Origin: CBFDBT01 sp965603115
Lineage (GTDB): Bacteria > Pseudomonadota > Alphaproteobacteria > Sphingomonadales > Kordiimonadaceae
Reading direction: 5' to 3'
Length of the DNA stretch: 31,268 nucleotides
Assembly (NCBI GenBank): GCA_965603115.1
Contig: CBFDBT010000008.1
Span: 1 to 31,268 of the forward strand
A program made the position numbers and the translations under genes. Below, in pieces: positions 6,227 to 14,498 of this stretch. Positions within the stretch are counted from its first letter, which is position 1. Each line of letters opens with the position of its first letter. Below the pieces are notes generated by a model that saw only the letters and a program-made list of their open reading frames with translations, made no database searches and was not told the DNA's origin.

Positions 6227-7186
6227 TCACTCATCAACAAAATCAACATTGCTTTGTCGAACACGATTAACTGTGAGCTTGGTGACGTCAGGGCGACTAT
6301 AATGTCCCATAGGGTCAAAATTTTGTCTTTCTTCCAGCACCTTGGCTAAATCAATATCAGCCACAAAGACACCTTCACTGTCCACAATAGGCTCAATGAT
6401 CCAGCTGCCATCTGGGCCCGCTAAACACGACCCCCCGTCGGTCAGTTGTGCTGGCGCCTTGGCTTTTATTTCCTCAATCAGTGGCGTGTCATTAGGAAAA
6501 TCATCTAACGTCATGAGGGCTGAGACAGATAACACAAAAGAACGGCCCTCTTTGGCCATGAAACGGGTGATGTCTTCGGTATTACGGATACTACCGGGCC
6601 AACAGGCTACATGTAAATTTTCACCCTGAGCATAGAGCGATGCCCGCGCAAGCGGCATCCAGTTTTCCCAACAGTTAAGCCCCCCAACTGTAAAACCGCC
6701 AAGCTTATGGGTTACAAGTCCGTGACCGTCCCCAATAGACCAAGCCATGCGCTCTTCGTAGGTTGGCATCAATTTTCTATGCACGGAACCAATCTCGCCT
6801 AGCTCAGAAATATAAACCATGGAACAATATAGACTATGCCCCCCACGGTCAGCCGCCCGTTCGATAGTGCCGAGATAAACAGCAATGTTTTTTTCAGAGC
6901 AAAGCTGCTGCAAAGGAGCAAGATCACCGCCACTGATATCTACAGCCTCAGTCATATAATGTGCATGCATGGCTTTTTGTTTAGGGCTGTTAAACTCTGC
7001 GCCCCCAGTGATATCCAGCCAAAAGGGGTAGCCAGGCAACAAAGCCTCTCCAAATGCAACCAAATGCGCACCACGCCCAGCAGCGTCACTAACTGAACTT
7101 AGAACTTTATCCAAAGTGGCCTTTCGGTTCCCCCAGACGGGCGAAATTTGGGCGGCAGCAACTGTAAGAATATTCGAATGTTTCAT
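6227..7186 (-). CDS. nitrilase (carbon-nitrogen hydrolase family)
   Basis: The 319-aa protein carries the nitrilase-superfamily triad: E47 in FGEALLPGYPFW, K138 in HRKLMPTYEERM and C172 in GGLNCWENW. The CWEN motif and FGE-x-LLPGYP are typical of true nitrilases (branch 1), which hydrolyse nitriles to acids and ammonia, rather than amidases. The preferred substrate cannot be read from the sequence. Cytoplasmic, likely oligomeric. The ATG at 7186 is clear. It stands alone, convergent with the 58-aa gene and divergent from the thioesterase gene. No nitrile hydratase or aldoxime genes are nearby. Confidence 0.9.
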   Translation of the reverse strand: MKHSNILTVAAAQISPVWGNRKATLDKVLSSVSDAAGRGAHLVAFGEALLPGYPFWLDITGGAEFNSPKQKAMHAHYMTEAVDISGGDLAPLQQLCSEKNIAVYLGTIERAADRGGHSLYCSMVYISELGEIGSVHRKLMPTYEERMAWSIGDGHGLVTHKLGGFTVGGLNCWENWMPLARASLYAQGENLHVACWPGSIRNTEDITRFMAKEGRSFVLSVSALMTLDDFPNDTPLIEEIKAKAPAQLTDGGSCLAGPDGSWIIEPIVDSEGVFVADIDLAKVLEERQNFDPMGHYSRPDVTKLTVNRVRQSNVDFVDE

Positions 7187-7296
7187 GGTGTCAAAATGCA
7201 GGATATTCGCGCATTAATCAAGAGGGATTGATAAGCTAACCAATTACAGATAAACAAGACTAAATAGTTCTGACTAGTGAGTGATAAGGAATTGAT

Positions 7297-8142
7297 GTGA
7301 ACCCACTGCAACATATAGTAAATATCATGCAGGTTAAGCCTGATGGCAACATGCGCTTTATCGCCGATCCTGGCAAAGGTGGCTTTCGCATATACGGCGG
7401 CCTAATAGTCGCACAGGCTATGGATGCTGCACGACACTGCTGTCCAGAGACCTTTTCAATTCAGTCCATCCATGGCCAATTTTTGCGCCCGGGAGACTAT
7501 GAGCATTCTATCGAAATTGAAGTACAAGACCTAAAGGATGGACGCCGTTTTAAGCTCTATAATGTCTATTGCCGCCAACAGGGCAAGGTCATATTTTTCG
7601 CAACCATTACTTTTCATATGCCCGAGCCTAGTTTTCAACACACACTACCGCCGCCATGCCTGAAGCTCCCTAGCGAGTATACGGCTATGTTTTATCATCA
7701 GAGAGATAAAATGTTTACACTAGAAGAGCTTGATGGCGCTGCAACGGCATTTGAGGTGCGAATGGATGATAAAAATAATTTCTATTCAAAGCAAGACCCT
7801 GAAGCCACTAGCTGGTATAAAACGGCTGACGCCCTGGATTTAACCGACTGGCAACATACGCTGATGTTAGCTTATGTGAGTGACTGGAACATGCCGAGTG
7901 TCGCCATGCGTCCCCATGCAATCGATGAAGACAGCCAGCCTGTGCTTGCAAGCCTCGATCATTCTATTTGGTTTTACCGTCAGGCTAACCTGCATGATTG
8001 GGTGATATATGTGCAAGACACACCAGCAGCACAAAACAGCCGAGGGCACTCACGTGGACTGCTTTATAGCCATAGAGGCGACCTACTCGCTTGTGTGAAT
8101 CAAGAATCATTCCTGTCATCGCGTAAACGGGATAAAAGCTAA
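7297..8142 (+). CDS. tesB: acyl-CoA thioesterase II (TesB-type double hotdog)
   Basis: The 281-aa length and two-domain layout match TesB, which hydrolyses medium and long acyl-CoAs to free acids and CoA. The first hotdog contains GGFRIYGGLIVAQAMDAA (about 28-45) and IHGQFLRPGDYE. The second contains LASLDHSIWFYR (Asp expected catalytic), SRGHSRGLLYSHRGDLLACVNQE (Thr/Ser and Gln region). The start is a GTG with TAAGGA six bases upstream; no better ATG exists. It could trim acyl-CoA during beta-oxidation. Its stop faces the 3' end of the TonB-like gene, separated by 11 bases. Confidence 0.88.
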   Translation: MNPLQHIVNIMQVKPDGNMRFIADPGKGGFRIYGGLIVAQAMDAARHCCPETFSIQSIHGQFLRPGDYEHSIEIEVQDLKDGRRFKLYNVYCRQQGKVIFFATITFHMPEPSFQHTLPPPCLKLPSEYTAMFYHQRDKMFTLEELDGAATAFEVRMDDKNNFYSKQDPEATSWYKTADALDLTDWQHTLMLAYVSDWNMPSVAMRPHAIDEDSQPVLASLDHSIWFYRQANLHDWVIYVQDTPAAQNSRGHSRGLLYSHRGDLLACVNQESFLSSRKRDKS

Positions 8143-8160
8143 TGACATCACGCTTAGCTT
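8136..8160 (-). terminator. weak bidirectional hairpin between convergent genes
   Basis: AAGCTAA (8136-8142) pairs with TTAGCTT (8154-8160) over an 11-base loop. The arms include the stop codons of both convergent genes. On the minus strand the hairpin is followed by TTTTA, so it may terminate the TonB-like gene. The T-tract is short. Confidence 0.4.
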
Positions 8161-8822
8161 CCGGAAGGTAAATTAAAGTCCCAACGGTATTGCACATTTG
8201 CCGCCACGACTTTCTTGCCATTTTTAATTCTGGGACGATATTTAAACTTTTTAGCCGCACGCAAGGCATAATCTTCAAAATACCCCGCTGGCGAAGCCTC
8301 AATTACCCAAGCGTCATCAACCCTGCCATCGCTGTTCACATTCATAGCCACAACAACATGGCCTTCTATGTTATTTTTCTCGGCGCTATGCGGGTACATT
8401 GGACTGCTTGCCGCCAAAAGAATAGCGTCGCGGTCAATGATAGGGCTCATGGCTATCTCAATCGCCTCAAATGAGACAACAGGTTTAATCTTTTCAACTG
8501 GCACTATAGCCTGGCTAAATAATTGGTGTTGGACCTTATACCTAGAGTCGTTGGGCATGATAGACCGTTTCACAAAATAAGCCCTTGGCAAAACCGCAAT
8601 TTCTTTGCCTTCACTAAGGACTGTATCTTGCACAAGATAGGCCTTTTCAACCTTGATAACCTCCGCCCTAGGCATCATCGTCTTTGAATGCTTAGTCACT
8701 ATCATCAAAGACATAAGAGTGAACAAGCAAAAACTTACTCCGCCTGCAACAACCATTGAGGGGGCTAGCCTTGTCATAAATCCTTTGATACGCGGGTCTA
8801 TCATAAGTTTAATATACAACAT
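8154..8822 (-). CDS. second TonB-like protein (energy transducer, C-terminal TonB domain)
   Basis: The 222-aa protein has one N-terminal transmembrane helix (about 20-43, VVAGGVSFCLFTLMSLMIV), a periplasmic stretch and a TonB C-terminal domain (about 135-215: YPHSAEKNNIEGHVVVAMNV, DGRVDDAWVIEASPAGYFEDYALRAAKKFKYRPR). TonB spans the periplasm and transmits proton-motive energy to outer-membrane receptors. It lacks the Pro/Lys-rich linker of enteric TonB. It is a diverged paralogue of the TonB at 10321, downstream of the ExbB/ExbD operon but beyond a terminator, so it is transcribed separately. The start is uncertain: ATGs at 8822, 8804 and 8777 are possible, and the last aligns with the paralogue's start. 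Confidence 0.8.
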   Translation of the reverse strand: MLYIKLMIDPRIKGFMTRLAPSMVVAGGVSFCLFTLMSLMIVTKHSKTMMPRAEVIKVEKAYLVQDTVLSEGKEIAVLPRAYFVKRSIMPNDSRYKVQHQLFSQAIVPVEKIKPVVSFEAIEIAMSPIIDRDAILLAASSPMYPHSAEKNNIEGHVVVAMNVNSDGRVDDAWVIEASPAGYFEDYALRAAKKFKYRPRIKNGKKVVAANVQYRWDFNLPSGS

Positions 8823-8887
8823 AAAGGCCTACACCAAAAGTAAAGACCACTAAACTAAACGAAGGTTCTAGTGAAAAATATCTAGCA

Positions 8888-8916
8888 AACAAAAACGGCG
8901 CCCAATGGACGCCGTT
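8888..8916 (-). terminator. terminator of the TonB operon
   Basis: On the minus strand AACGGCG (8916-8910) pairs with CGCCGTT (8900-8894) around a nine-base loop and runs into TTTTTGTTTG. It lies 28 bases after the stop of the TPR gene and marks the end of the DUF3450-to-TPR operon. Confidence 0.85.
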
Positions 8917-8943
8917 CATATTTCTTTAGATTTAGCGGGCCTG

Positions 8944-10317
8944 TTAAGGCTGCATAAGCTCCCAGGTTTTTTTCTCGGCGTTCCAGTATTTATGCCAGTT
9001 TACCATCTGCTTGCGCTGTTCTTTTGTTTTCGCAAGCTTATCTGCTGCTGCGAATGCCTTTTTAGCAGAGCTATAACTACGCATTTCAGTTAACACGTTA
9101 CCCTTAAGGACTTGAATTGCGAACGCATCCTTTGCCTCTTTTTTGGGAATGATGGCAAGCGCCTTGTCAAAAGCGTTAGCCGCGCCCTTCATGTCATCCA
9201 GGGCTTGTTGAACCTGACCAACTTGCATCCATAACTGATAATCTTTTTCTATAGCTGCTACGCGAGATAAAGGAGACACTGCCTTTTTATACTCTTGGGC
9301 CATAAGATAAGCTTGCCCTATAAGCTTCAAGCTATCTTTGTCGGATTCTAGAATTTTTTCTTTCAAAGCAAATTCTAATATCCAAGCAGCTTTAATCGGA
9401 ACATCCTGCGCCATGAATATTTGTGCCATCATAGTATAGTGCGTGGGCTTATCAAAATATCCTGACTGATAGATCATTTCAGTTACAGCGAAAAAAGATG
9501 CTTCATCATTAAGCTCATTATAAGTTGAAGAAAGCTGCCACCAATAAGCCGGGCTTGGCCAATTCCCAACGAGCGTGATCAAAGTCTTTTTCATCATATT
9601 GTAATCACCAAGTTCAAAATAAGCTGAAAGGCGAGTTTTATACCAACTTTCTCTCATTTCAAGATTGGCAAGCGTGGCTTCTTTAAGAACAGTATCAATA
9701 TATTTCAATACGGTTTTATATTCACCAAGCACATAATAAATCTGAGATATAAAGTAATATTGACTTACAGAAATTGTCGTGGATTCACTTTCCCACTTTT
9801 TAAGCAAGTCCAGACTTTTTAAAACATCCTGTTTTTGAGCTGCACCATCTTTATCCATTCCTCGAGCAAAATAAAGCTGCCCAAGACCATATTTCATTTG
9901 CAGAACAAGTCCATCGTGAACATCTTCTTGATGTGTAAGGAATTTATTATAGGCTTCAATCGTGCCATTGAGGTCATCCATCTCATAGCGAATAATGCCG
10001 ATATATTGCCACATTATGGCAGAATCATAACCATTAAGCTTGCCACTATCATATGTGCTCTTAATATCCATAAGCATATTCATGGCACCTTGATAATCTT
10101 TTAGCTCATAAAATTCAGCGACTTTACCAATTTTCTTAGCCGTCTTTGGTGTCAAAACCTTAATACGTTTTGATTTCCCTCTGGGCTTTTTCTTTTCTTT
10201 TTCCTGCTTTATAGATGCAGCATGAGCAGAGCCAGCATCACTGAAGGCAGGAACAGCTGTGTGAAGACCTAAACCTAGGGCAATGGTCAATACGGATGAT
10301 AGTATATTTCTAGACAT
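8944..10317 (-). CDS. periplasmic TPR protein of the TonB operon
   Basis: The 457-aa protein has a Sec signal peptide (cleavage near AHA-A, residue 34), a basic stretch (KEKKKPRGKSKRIKV) and then about nine tetratricopeptide-like helical repeats (for example FYELKDYQGAMNMLMDI, IGIIRYEMDDLNGTIEAYNKF, VGQVQQALDDMKGAANAFDKAL). A TPR protein is a regular last gene in TonB2/TtpC-type clusters of Vibrio and alphaproteobacteria, where it probably scaffolds the complex; its exact role is unknown. The ATG at 10317 follows the tonB stop by three bases, and its GGGAGA ribosome site is inside the last tonB codons, so translation is probably coupled. Confidence 0.85.
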   Translation of the reverse strand: MSRNILSSVLTIALGLGLHTAVPAFSDAGSAHAASIKQEKEKKKPRGKSKRIKVLTPKTAKKIGKVAEFYELKDYQGAMNMLMDIKSTYDSGKLNGYDSAIMWQYIGIIRYEMDDLNGTIEAYNKFLTHQEDVHDGLVLQMKYGLGQLYFARGMDKDGAAQKQDVLKSLDLLKKWESESTTISVSQYYFISQIYYVLGEYKTVLKYIDTVLKEATLANLEMRESWYKTRLSAYFELGDYNMMKKTLITLVGNWPSPAYWWQLSSTYNELNDEASFFAVTEMIYQSGYFDKPTHYTMMAQIFMAQDVPIKAAWILEFALKEKILESDKDSLKLIGQAYLMAQEYKKAVSPLSRVAAIEKDYQLWMQVGQVQQALDDMKGAANAFDKALAIIPKKEAKDAFAIQVLKGNVLTEMRSYSSAKKAFAAADKLAKTKEQRKQMVNWHKYWNAEKKTWELMQP

Positions 10318-10320
10318 AAT

Positions 10321-10941
10321 TTATCTCCCGCCTTTCTTGCTATTATCCATCTGGAATGTAAATCTTGTGCGAACACCTTCAACAGACTGAGCTACACCGT
10401 TCACGACTTTTGGCTTATATTTAAATCTGAGAACAGCTTTTAGGGCGGCACGATTAAAGATATTTTCTGGCTCAGCTTCCAAAACAAAAGGGTCAGCTAC
10501 AGTGCCGTCTTCTGTTACAGTAAACTCAACTGTTACCCAGCCTTCAATGCCGCGTTCTTGAGCGCGCCGAGGATATTGAGGTTCCATTCTAACAAGTGGC
10601 AAATATTCACCATCAGACGTTAAACTTAGATCCATACCTTGCATTTCAAGACCAGACCCCATGTTTTTACCCACAGTCAGGTCCATTCCAGACGGCTTAT
10701 CTAGACTTACTTTTTTAATTTCAATATTTTCAGGGGCTTCAAGCTCAGGCGGCTTTTCTACTTCAAATTCTTTTTTGCGAATATTTTGTTCAGGAACGTT
10801 TTGAACAACATCGATAAACTTAAAGCCTTCATTAGCGAGCTTTACTTCATCATTACCTGAAACAAGCATTTGCATAATGAAAAATAGAACGAAAGTAACA
10901 CCTGAAGCGGCAACAAATGAGCTTGCCATACGTTTTAACAT
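10321..10941 (-). CDS. tonB: TonB energy transducer
   Basis: Starting at the ATG at 10941 (one base after the exbD stop, with GGAG upstream) the protein is 206 aa: MLKRMASSF, a transmembrane helix (about 10-28, SGVTFVLFFIMQMLV), a charged periplasmic linker with KKEFEVEKPPELEAPENIEIKKV, and a TonB C-terminal domain (YPRRAQERGIEGWVTVEFTV, FNRAALKAVLRFKYKPKV). It is expected to bind TonB-dependent receptors and be driven by the ExbB-ExbD channel encoded upstream. A longer in-frame start inside exbD is rejected. The linker is short, as in the TonB2 class. Confidence 0.9.
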   Translation of the reverse strand: MLKRMASSFVAASGVTFVLFFIMQMLVSGNDEVKLANEGFKFIDVVQNVPEQNIRKKEFEVEKPPELEAPENIEIKKVSLDKPSGMDLTVGKNMGSGLEMQGMDLSLTSDGEYLPLVRMEPQYPRRAQERGIEGWVTVEFTVTEDGTVADPFVLEAEPENIFNRAALKAVLRFKYKPKVVNGVAQSVEGVRTRFTFQMDNSKKGGR

Positions 10942-10942
10942 C

Positions 10943-11338
10943 TTATTTCTCCGCTGACGTGGCAATTTTGGGAACACCAGCTTTACGCACTTCGTCGTAT
11001 ACCTGCATCCAAAGACCAGCTTTTGACTTTTCATCTGCCTGAATTACAACAGTTCCTCGTGGGTTTTCGGCTGCCAGCTTTTCAACTGTTGTGCGCACAG
11101 CATTCATCTCAACAACCTGACGGTTAATCCAGATATCATCATCTGCTTCAATGGCTATCAAGATACTAGCAAGCTTTTCAGCCTGTGCATTTTCCGCTTG
11201 AGGTTTAAAAACTTCCACCCCAGATTCTTTGACGAATACAGCCGTCACGATAAAGAAGATCAGCATGATAAACACGATGTCGAGCATCGGGGTCATGTTA
11301 ATTTCTGTCTCTTCTTCTTTTTGAGAATGCTTTCTCAT
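10943..11338 (-). CDS. exbD: ExbD-type proton channel subunit (second copy)
   Basis: This 131-aa ExbD/TolR protein has a short cytoplasmic tail, one transmembrane helix with the proton-carrying Asp (D20, in NMTPMLDIVFIML) and a periplasmic domain (KLASILIAIEADDDIWINR, NPRGTVVIQADEKSKAGL). With ExbB it forms the channel that energises TonB. The first 34 residues are almost identical to those of the exbD upstream, while the periplasmic parts differ strongly. The ATG has a strong AGGAGAG site. It ends one base before tonB. Confidence 0.92.
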   Translation of the reverse strand: MRKHSQKEEETEINMTPMLDIVFIMLIFFIVTAVFVKESGVEVFKPQAENAQAEKLASILIAIEADDDIWINRQVVEMNAVRTTVEKLAAENPRGTVVIQADEKSKAGLWMQVYDEVRKAGVPKIATSAEK

Positions 11339-11373
11339 TTACTCTCTCTCCTAAAGCCTTGCATTTAAGGGGT

Positions 11374-11397
11374 GGACGGCAAGATGCCTTGCCATCC
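11374..11397 (-). other. intercistronic hairpin between the two exbD genes
   Basis: In the 66-base gap, GGCAAG (11378-11383) pairs with CTTGCC (11388-11393) around ATGC, extended by GGA/TCC beyond a mismatch. No T-tract follows on either strand, so it is more likely an mRNA processing or stability element than a terminator. Confidence 0.5.
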
Positions 11398-11404
11398 AAT
11401 CCGC

Positions 11405-11812
11405 TTATTTACCTTCGGTTACAACTATATTACTAACCTTGGCATTCATGGCCATATCGTGAATTTCTACAATAAGTCCCGTGTGGGCATCTGATCCAGC
11501 TTGGATGATGACCGGCACATGTGGGCGTGCAGCATGTTCACGTTCAATGATTGACCGGACTGAACCCATCTCAATTGGCCGAAATTCGAAACTGATACGA
11601 TTGGCATTATCAATCTTAAAGGCAATCGGCCTATCTTCATCTTTCGGCGGCTCAGGGTTATCAGGCTGAGCTTTCGGCTTAAAAAGGTCTAGTCCAGTTT
11701 CTCTTGCAAATGACGCTGTAACGATGAAGAAGATCAACATGATAAACACGATGTCGAGCATCGGGGTCATGTTAATTTCAGCTTCGTCTTCTCCTTTGGA
11801 GAATTTACGCAT
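11405..11812 (-). CDS. exbD: ExbD-type proton channel subunit (first copy)
   Basis: This 135-aa ExbD/TolR-family protein has the same topology as its neighbour: N-terminal MRKFSKGEDEAEINMTPM, channel Asp D20 in the single transmembrane helix, and a periplasmic domain (PIAFKIDNANRISFEFRPI, HVPVIIQAGSDAHTG). Clusters of this type often carry two ExbD genes, which may form a heteromeric pair. The ATG at 11812 follows exbB by 19 bases and has a GGAGG ribosome site. The Lys/Pro-rich piece KPKAQPDNPEPPKDEDR after the helix is a flexible linker. Confidence 0.92.
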   Translation of the reverse strand: MRKFSKGEDEAEINMTPMLDIVFIMLIFFIVTASFARETGLDLFKPKAQPDNPEPPKDEDRPIAFKIDNANRISFEFRPIEMGSVRSIIEREHAARPHVPVIIQAGSDAHTGLIVEIHDMAMNAKVSNIVVTEGK

Positions 11813-11831
11813 AACCTTTCCTCCAGTTAAT

Positions 11832-12359
11832 CTAGTGGTCCATCGTCAGCTGGTCTTCAAGACGAGCAGCTTCGCGACTGGATTTGCGATCAATATAGTT
11901 TGAGATGAAAACACCAGACAGGGCGGCAACCATGCCAGCCATAGTCGGGATTGTCGCCTTAGACACACCCGCGGCCATTGCTCGCGCATTACCACTGCCT
12001 TGGAAGGCCATCACATCAAATACTTCAATCATTCCAGTAACCGTTCCAAGCAACCCGATGAGGGGGCAGAGAGCAACCATCGTTTTGATCATCTGCACCC
12101 CGCTCGTGAGGTTGTTTGTAACTTCCGAAATCATGGCAATTCTAATTTTGTGAGCATACCATGATTTCCGCTCGCTACGCGCTTCCCAAGCATCAATAAC
12201 GCGATTGCGTTCTTTGCGATACTCAGCGCTTAAATACCAGAGACGTTCAATGATAAGCACCCACATGATGAAGGTTACTACGAGGATCATGTACAGGACG
12301 TCTCCGCCCCGATCCATGAAACCTCTTATTGCATCAAATGCCTCAGCTATTTCAAGCAT
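11832..12359 (-). CDS. exbB: ExbB-type proton channel (MotA/TolQ/ExbB family, short)
   Basis: The true start is the ATG at 12359 (MLEIAEAFDAIRGFMDRGGD), with AAGGA eight bases upstream; the frame is open further into ttpC but those codons belong to that gene. The 175-aa protein has three transmembrane helices: about 21-40, and two in the conserved block MVALCPLIGLLGTVTGMIEVF ... KATIPTMAGMVAALSGVFISNYI. It forms the pentameric part of the proton channel with ExbD. It overlaps the ttpC stop by eight bases (ATGCTTGA), implying translational coupling. Confidence 0.92.
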   Translation of the reverse strand: MLEIAEAFDAIRGFMDRGGDVLYMILVVTFIMWVLIIERLWYLSAEYRKERNRVIDAWEARSERKSWYAHKIRIAMISEVTNNLTSGVQMIKTMVALCPLIGLLGTVTGMIEVFDVMAFQGSGNARAMAAGVSKATIPTMAGMVAALSGVFISNYIDRKSSREAARLEDQLTMDH

Positions 12360-13719
12360 GCGCGTTTTCCTTTTCAGCATGAACCGCAATAATGCCTGCG
12401 CTTTGCTCTTCAAGTATGTGTACTACAGACTTGGAAGAACCAGCCACGAAGCTGTGGATCAAGAGAGTTGGAATAGCCACGACAAGACCTTCAACAGTTG
12501 TCATTAGAGCAGTTGAAATACCAGCTGCCATCATCTTCGGATCACCCGTACCAAACAGGGTAATCGCCTGGAAGGTTTCAATCATACCTGTCACAGTACC
12601 GAGAAGACCAAACAGTGGTGCAACGGCAGAGATCAGTTTAATTGGGTTCAAGAAGCGCTCTAGATTTGGAGTTTCTTTCAGAATTGCTTCATCAAGTTTC
12701 AGCTCTAGAGTTTCAACGTCGACTTTTGGATTGTCATAATAAACAGAAAGTACACGACCCAAACAGTTGTTGAGGCTAGGTGTCTTGCTGCGAATTTGAG
12801 CTTTCACTTTACGGCTAACCGTGAAGAGATAGAACCACTGGAAGATAGCCATTACAACACCAACAGCACCAAGCAATAGGATCAAGTAACCAATTGGTCC
12901 ACCTTGTTCAAGGCGATCATAAAGGTCAGGCTTGTCAACTTCCATTGCAAGAATTTGCCCACGTGTGGCATCAATACCGACATCAACTAAACCAGATGTA
13001 GAATCTTGAAAATCTTCAATGGTGTCAGTGTAACGACCTGATGGCTGACGTGGAAGCTCTTGGACTGTACCATTTGGCTTCAGCACATAATATTTATCAC
13101 CAGACATCACCGTAAAGTCACCAACACGTGTTAAAGATACAATCTCTGGCGTACCTTTAGTAGTGGTCACTTCGTGGTCAAAAGTAACAATCTTACGAGA
13201 TTCAACCATCTCCAACATCATCTGAGCTGGAAGGGTATTAATCTCTTCTTTGCTCGGAAGCGTGTTTGTGTTTGATACTTTTTCAATCAGGTTATCAATC
13301 TCAGCACTACGATTTTGGTTATCAATGGATATATGTGATCCTGCAATAACCGAACGCATATCGCCACCAGCCTGCTGAAGAACACCGAAGAGTTCTTGCA
13401 GACGACCTAGGGCATCACGACGTTTTGCTTGAAGGGCGGCGATGCGATCATCATTTGCGCCTTTCTCTTTTTCCAAACGATCAGATGTCCGCTCAAGAAC
13501 ACGCTGCTCAGTCTCGGCATCACTCAACATTCTATTTTGCTGGTTTTTACGGGACTGAAATTCTACTTCGCGTTTCCTATGTTCGGCAGTTTCACTAACG
13601 CGACCTTCGCGCACCTTAACTAGCAACTCTTCAAGAGTGGCTGATGAAGTATCTTGGGCACTCACAAAACCGGAGAAGCCAAGAACAAGGGCAACAGCAG
13701 AGCCTATAAACTTTTTCAT
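12352..13719 (-). CDS. TtpC-like MotA/TolQ/ExbB protein with long periplasmic N-terminus
   Basis: The 455-aa protein begins with a Sec signal (VSAQD, cleavage near residue 22). A charged coiled-coil of roughly 90 residues follows (about 30-115, rich in K, R, E, Q), then a beta-rich periplasmic part (KIVTFDHEVTTTKGTPEIVSL, FTVMSGDKYYVLKPNG), and after about residue 265 a MotA/TolQ/ExbB domain (GGPIGYLILLLGAVGVVM; ISAVAPLFGLLGTVTGMIETFQ; AAGISTALMTTVEGLVVAIPTLL). This architecture is that of TtpC, the extra component of Vibrio TonB2 systems that is required with ExbB2-ExbD2. The ATG is two bases after the DUF3450 stop. Same operon as exbB. Confidence 0.9.
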   Translation of the reverse strand: MKKFIGSAVALVLGFSGFVSAQDTSSATLEELLVKVREGRVSETAEHRKREVEFQSRKNQQNRMLSDAETEQRVLERTSDRLEKEKGANDDRIAALQAKRRDALGRLQELFGVLQQAGGDMRSVIAGSHISIDNQNRSAEIDNLIEKVSNTNTLPSKEEINTLPAQMMLEMVESRKIVTFDHEVTTTKGTPEIVSLTRVGDFTVMSGDKYYVLKPNGTVQELPRQPSGRYTDTIEDFQDSTSGLVDVGIDATRGQILAMEVDKPDLYDRLEQGGPIGYLILLLGAVGVVMAIFQWFYLFTVSRKVKAQIRSKTPSLNNCLGRVLSVYYDNPKVDVETLELKLDEAILKETPNLERFLNPIKLISAVAPLFGLLGTVTGMIETFQAITLFGTGDPKMMAAGISTALMTTVEGLVVAIPTLLIHSFVAGSSKSVVHILEEQSAGIIAVHAEKENAHA

Positions 13720-13721
13720 AC

Positions 13722-14498
13722 TTATTTCCCTTCAGGTGCAGCAATTGGAACAATTGCAAGATCAAATGGAATTAATTTATTTGCCATTTTAATCAAACGA
13801 TTGATTGGACGAGTGTTATCATCAGGCAGAACTTGCCATGTAGCGTTTGCTACATCCCATGCCGCTGTTTCTGAGCGATCTTGGGTCTGATAGTAATATC
13901 CAATACGACCAATGCGTACAAAGTTAACACTACGACCATCGTCGAGCGTACCTTCCCATGCATAAACAGAACGGCCATAGCCAACTTCATTTTGATATTC
14001 CTGCAAAGTCACACGGAATTTTTCTGATTCAGCTACTTGAGGATCATCAATCGCAACTTGCAGATTGGCGAGACGCTCCATACGCTTTTCTTTTTCAAAA
14101 GGTATGTCATTCTCAACAAATTGCTTGAGGCTTTCCACCATATCCAACATCAAAGGTGTAATTTGACGTTTGATTTTAGCAATACCAGCAATAGCATCAT
14201 TAATCTTAATGATCTCTTCTCTCTGCTTGATAATTGCTTTGTTTAACTGGTTATTATAGGCTTTAAGTCCATCATTTGTTTTCAGGACTCGCTTATATTT
14301 ACCAAAAAGGTCGCTAGTTTGATCTGCCATGGCATCAATTTTTGTCTGAGAAGCTTTGGCAAGAACATTTGTGCCCTTCACTTCTTTAACAATTTTATCC
14401 AGGCGTTCATCCTGCGCGTTCAGAGCTGAAGCGCCTATAATCATAGAGGCAACGGCGAGCGTAGTGACAGCTATACGTTTCACTTGAGTGTTATCCAT
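13722..14498 (-). CDS. DUF3450 periplasmic protein, first gene of the TonB operon
   Basis: The ATG at 14498 (MDNTQVKRIAVTTLAVASM) gives 258 aa; an in-frame TTG at 14510 is less likely. A signal peptide (cleavage near LNAQD, about residue 29) leads to a long coiled coil (about 35-115) and a beta domain (YAWEGTLDDGRSVNFVRIGRIGYYYQT). This is the DUF3450 family, found immediately upstream of ttpC-exbB-exbD-tonB in Vibrio, Shewanella, Caulobacter and relatives. Its role is not firmly established; the coiled coil probably contacts the coiled coil of TtpC. The operon promoter must lie in the gap upstream, but I could not identify it with confidence. No Fur-like box was seen. Confidence 0.88.
   Translation of the reverse strand: MDNTQVKRIAVTTLAVASMIIGASALNAQDERLDKIVKEVKGTNVLAKASQTKIDAMADQTSDLFGKYKRVLKTNDGLKAYNNQLNKAIIKQREEIIKINDAIAGIAKIKRQITPLMLDMVESLKQFVENDIPFEKEKRMERLANLQVAIDDPQVAESEKFRVTLQEYQNEVGYGRSVYAWEGTLDDGRSVNFVRIGRIGYYYQTQDRSETAAWDVANATWQVLPDDNTRPINRLIKMANKLIPFDLAIVPIAAPEGK

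Noticed and set aside
10942..11034. Upstream extension of tonB into exbD (237-aa version)
   Set aside because: The extra 31 residues are out-of-frame exbD sequence; the ATG at 10941 has a ribosome site and puts the transmembrane helix at the N-terminus.
12888..12900. TAACCAATTGGT inside the ttpC gene resembling the operator palindromes
   Set aside because: It is within coding sequence far from any promoter, has a different spacing, and is likely a chance match.
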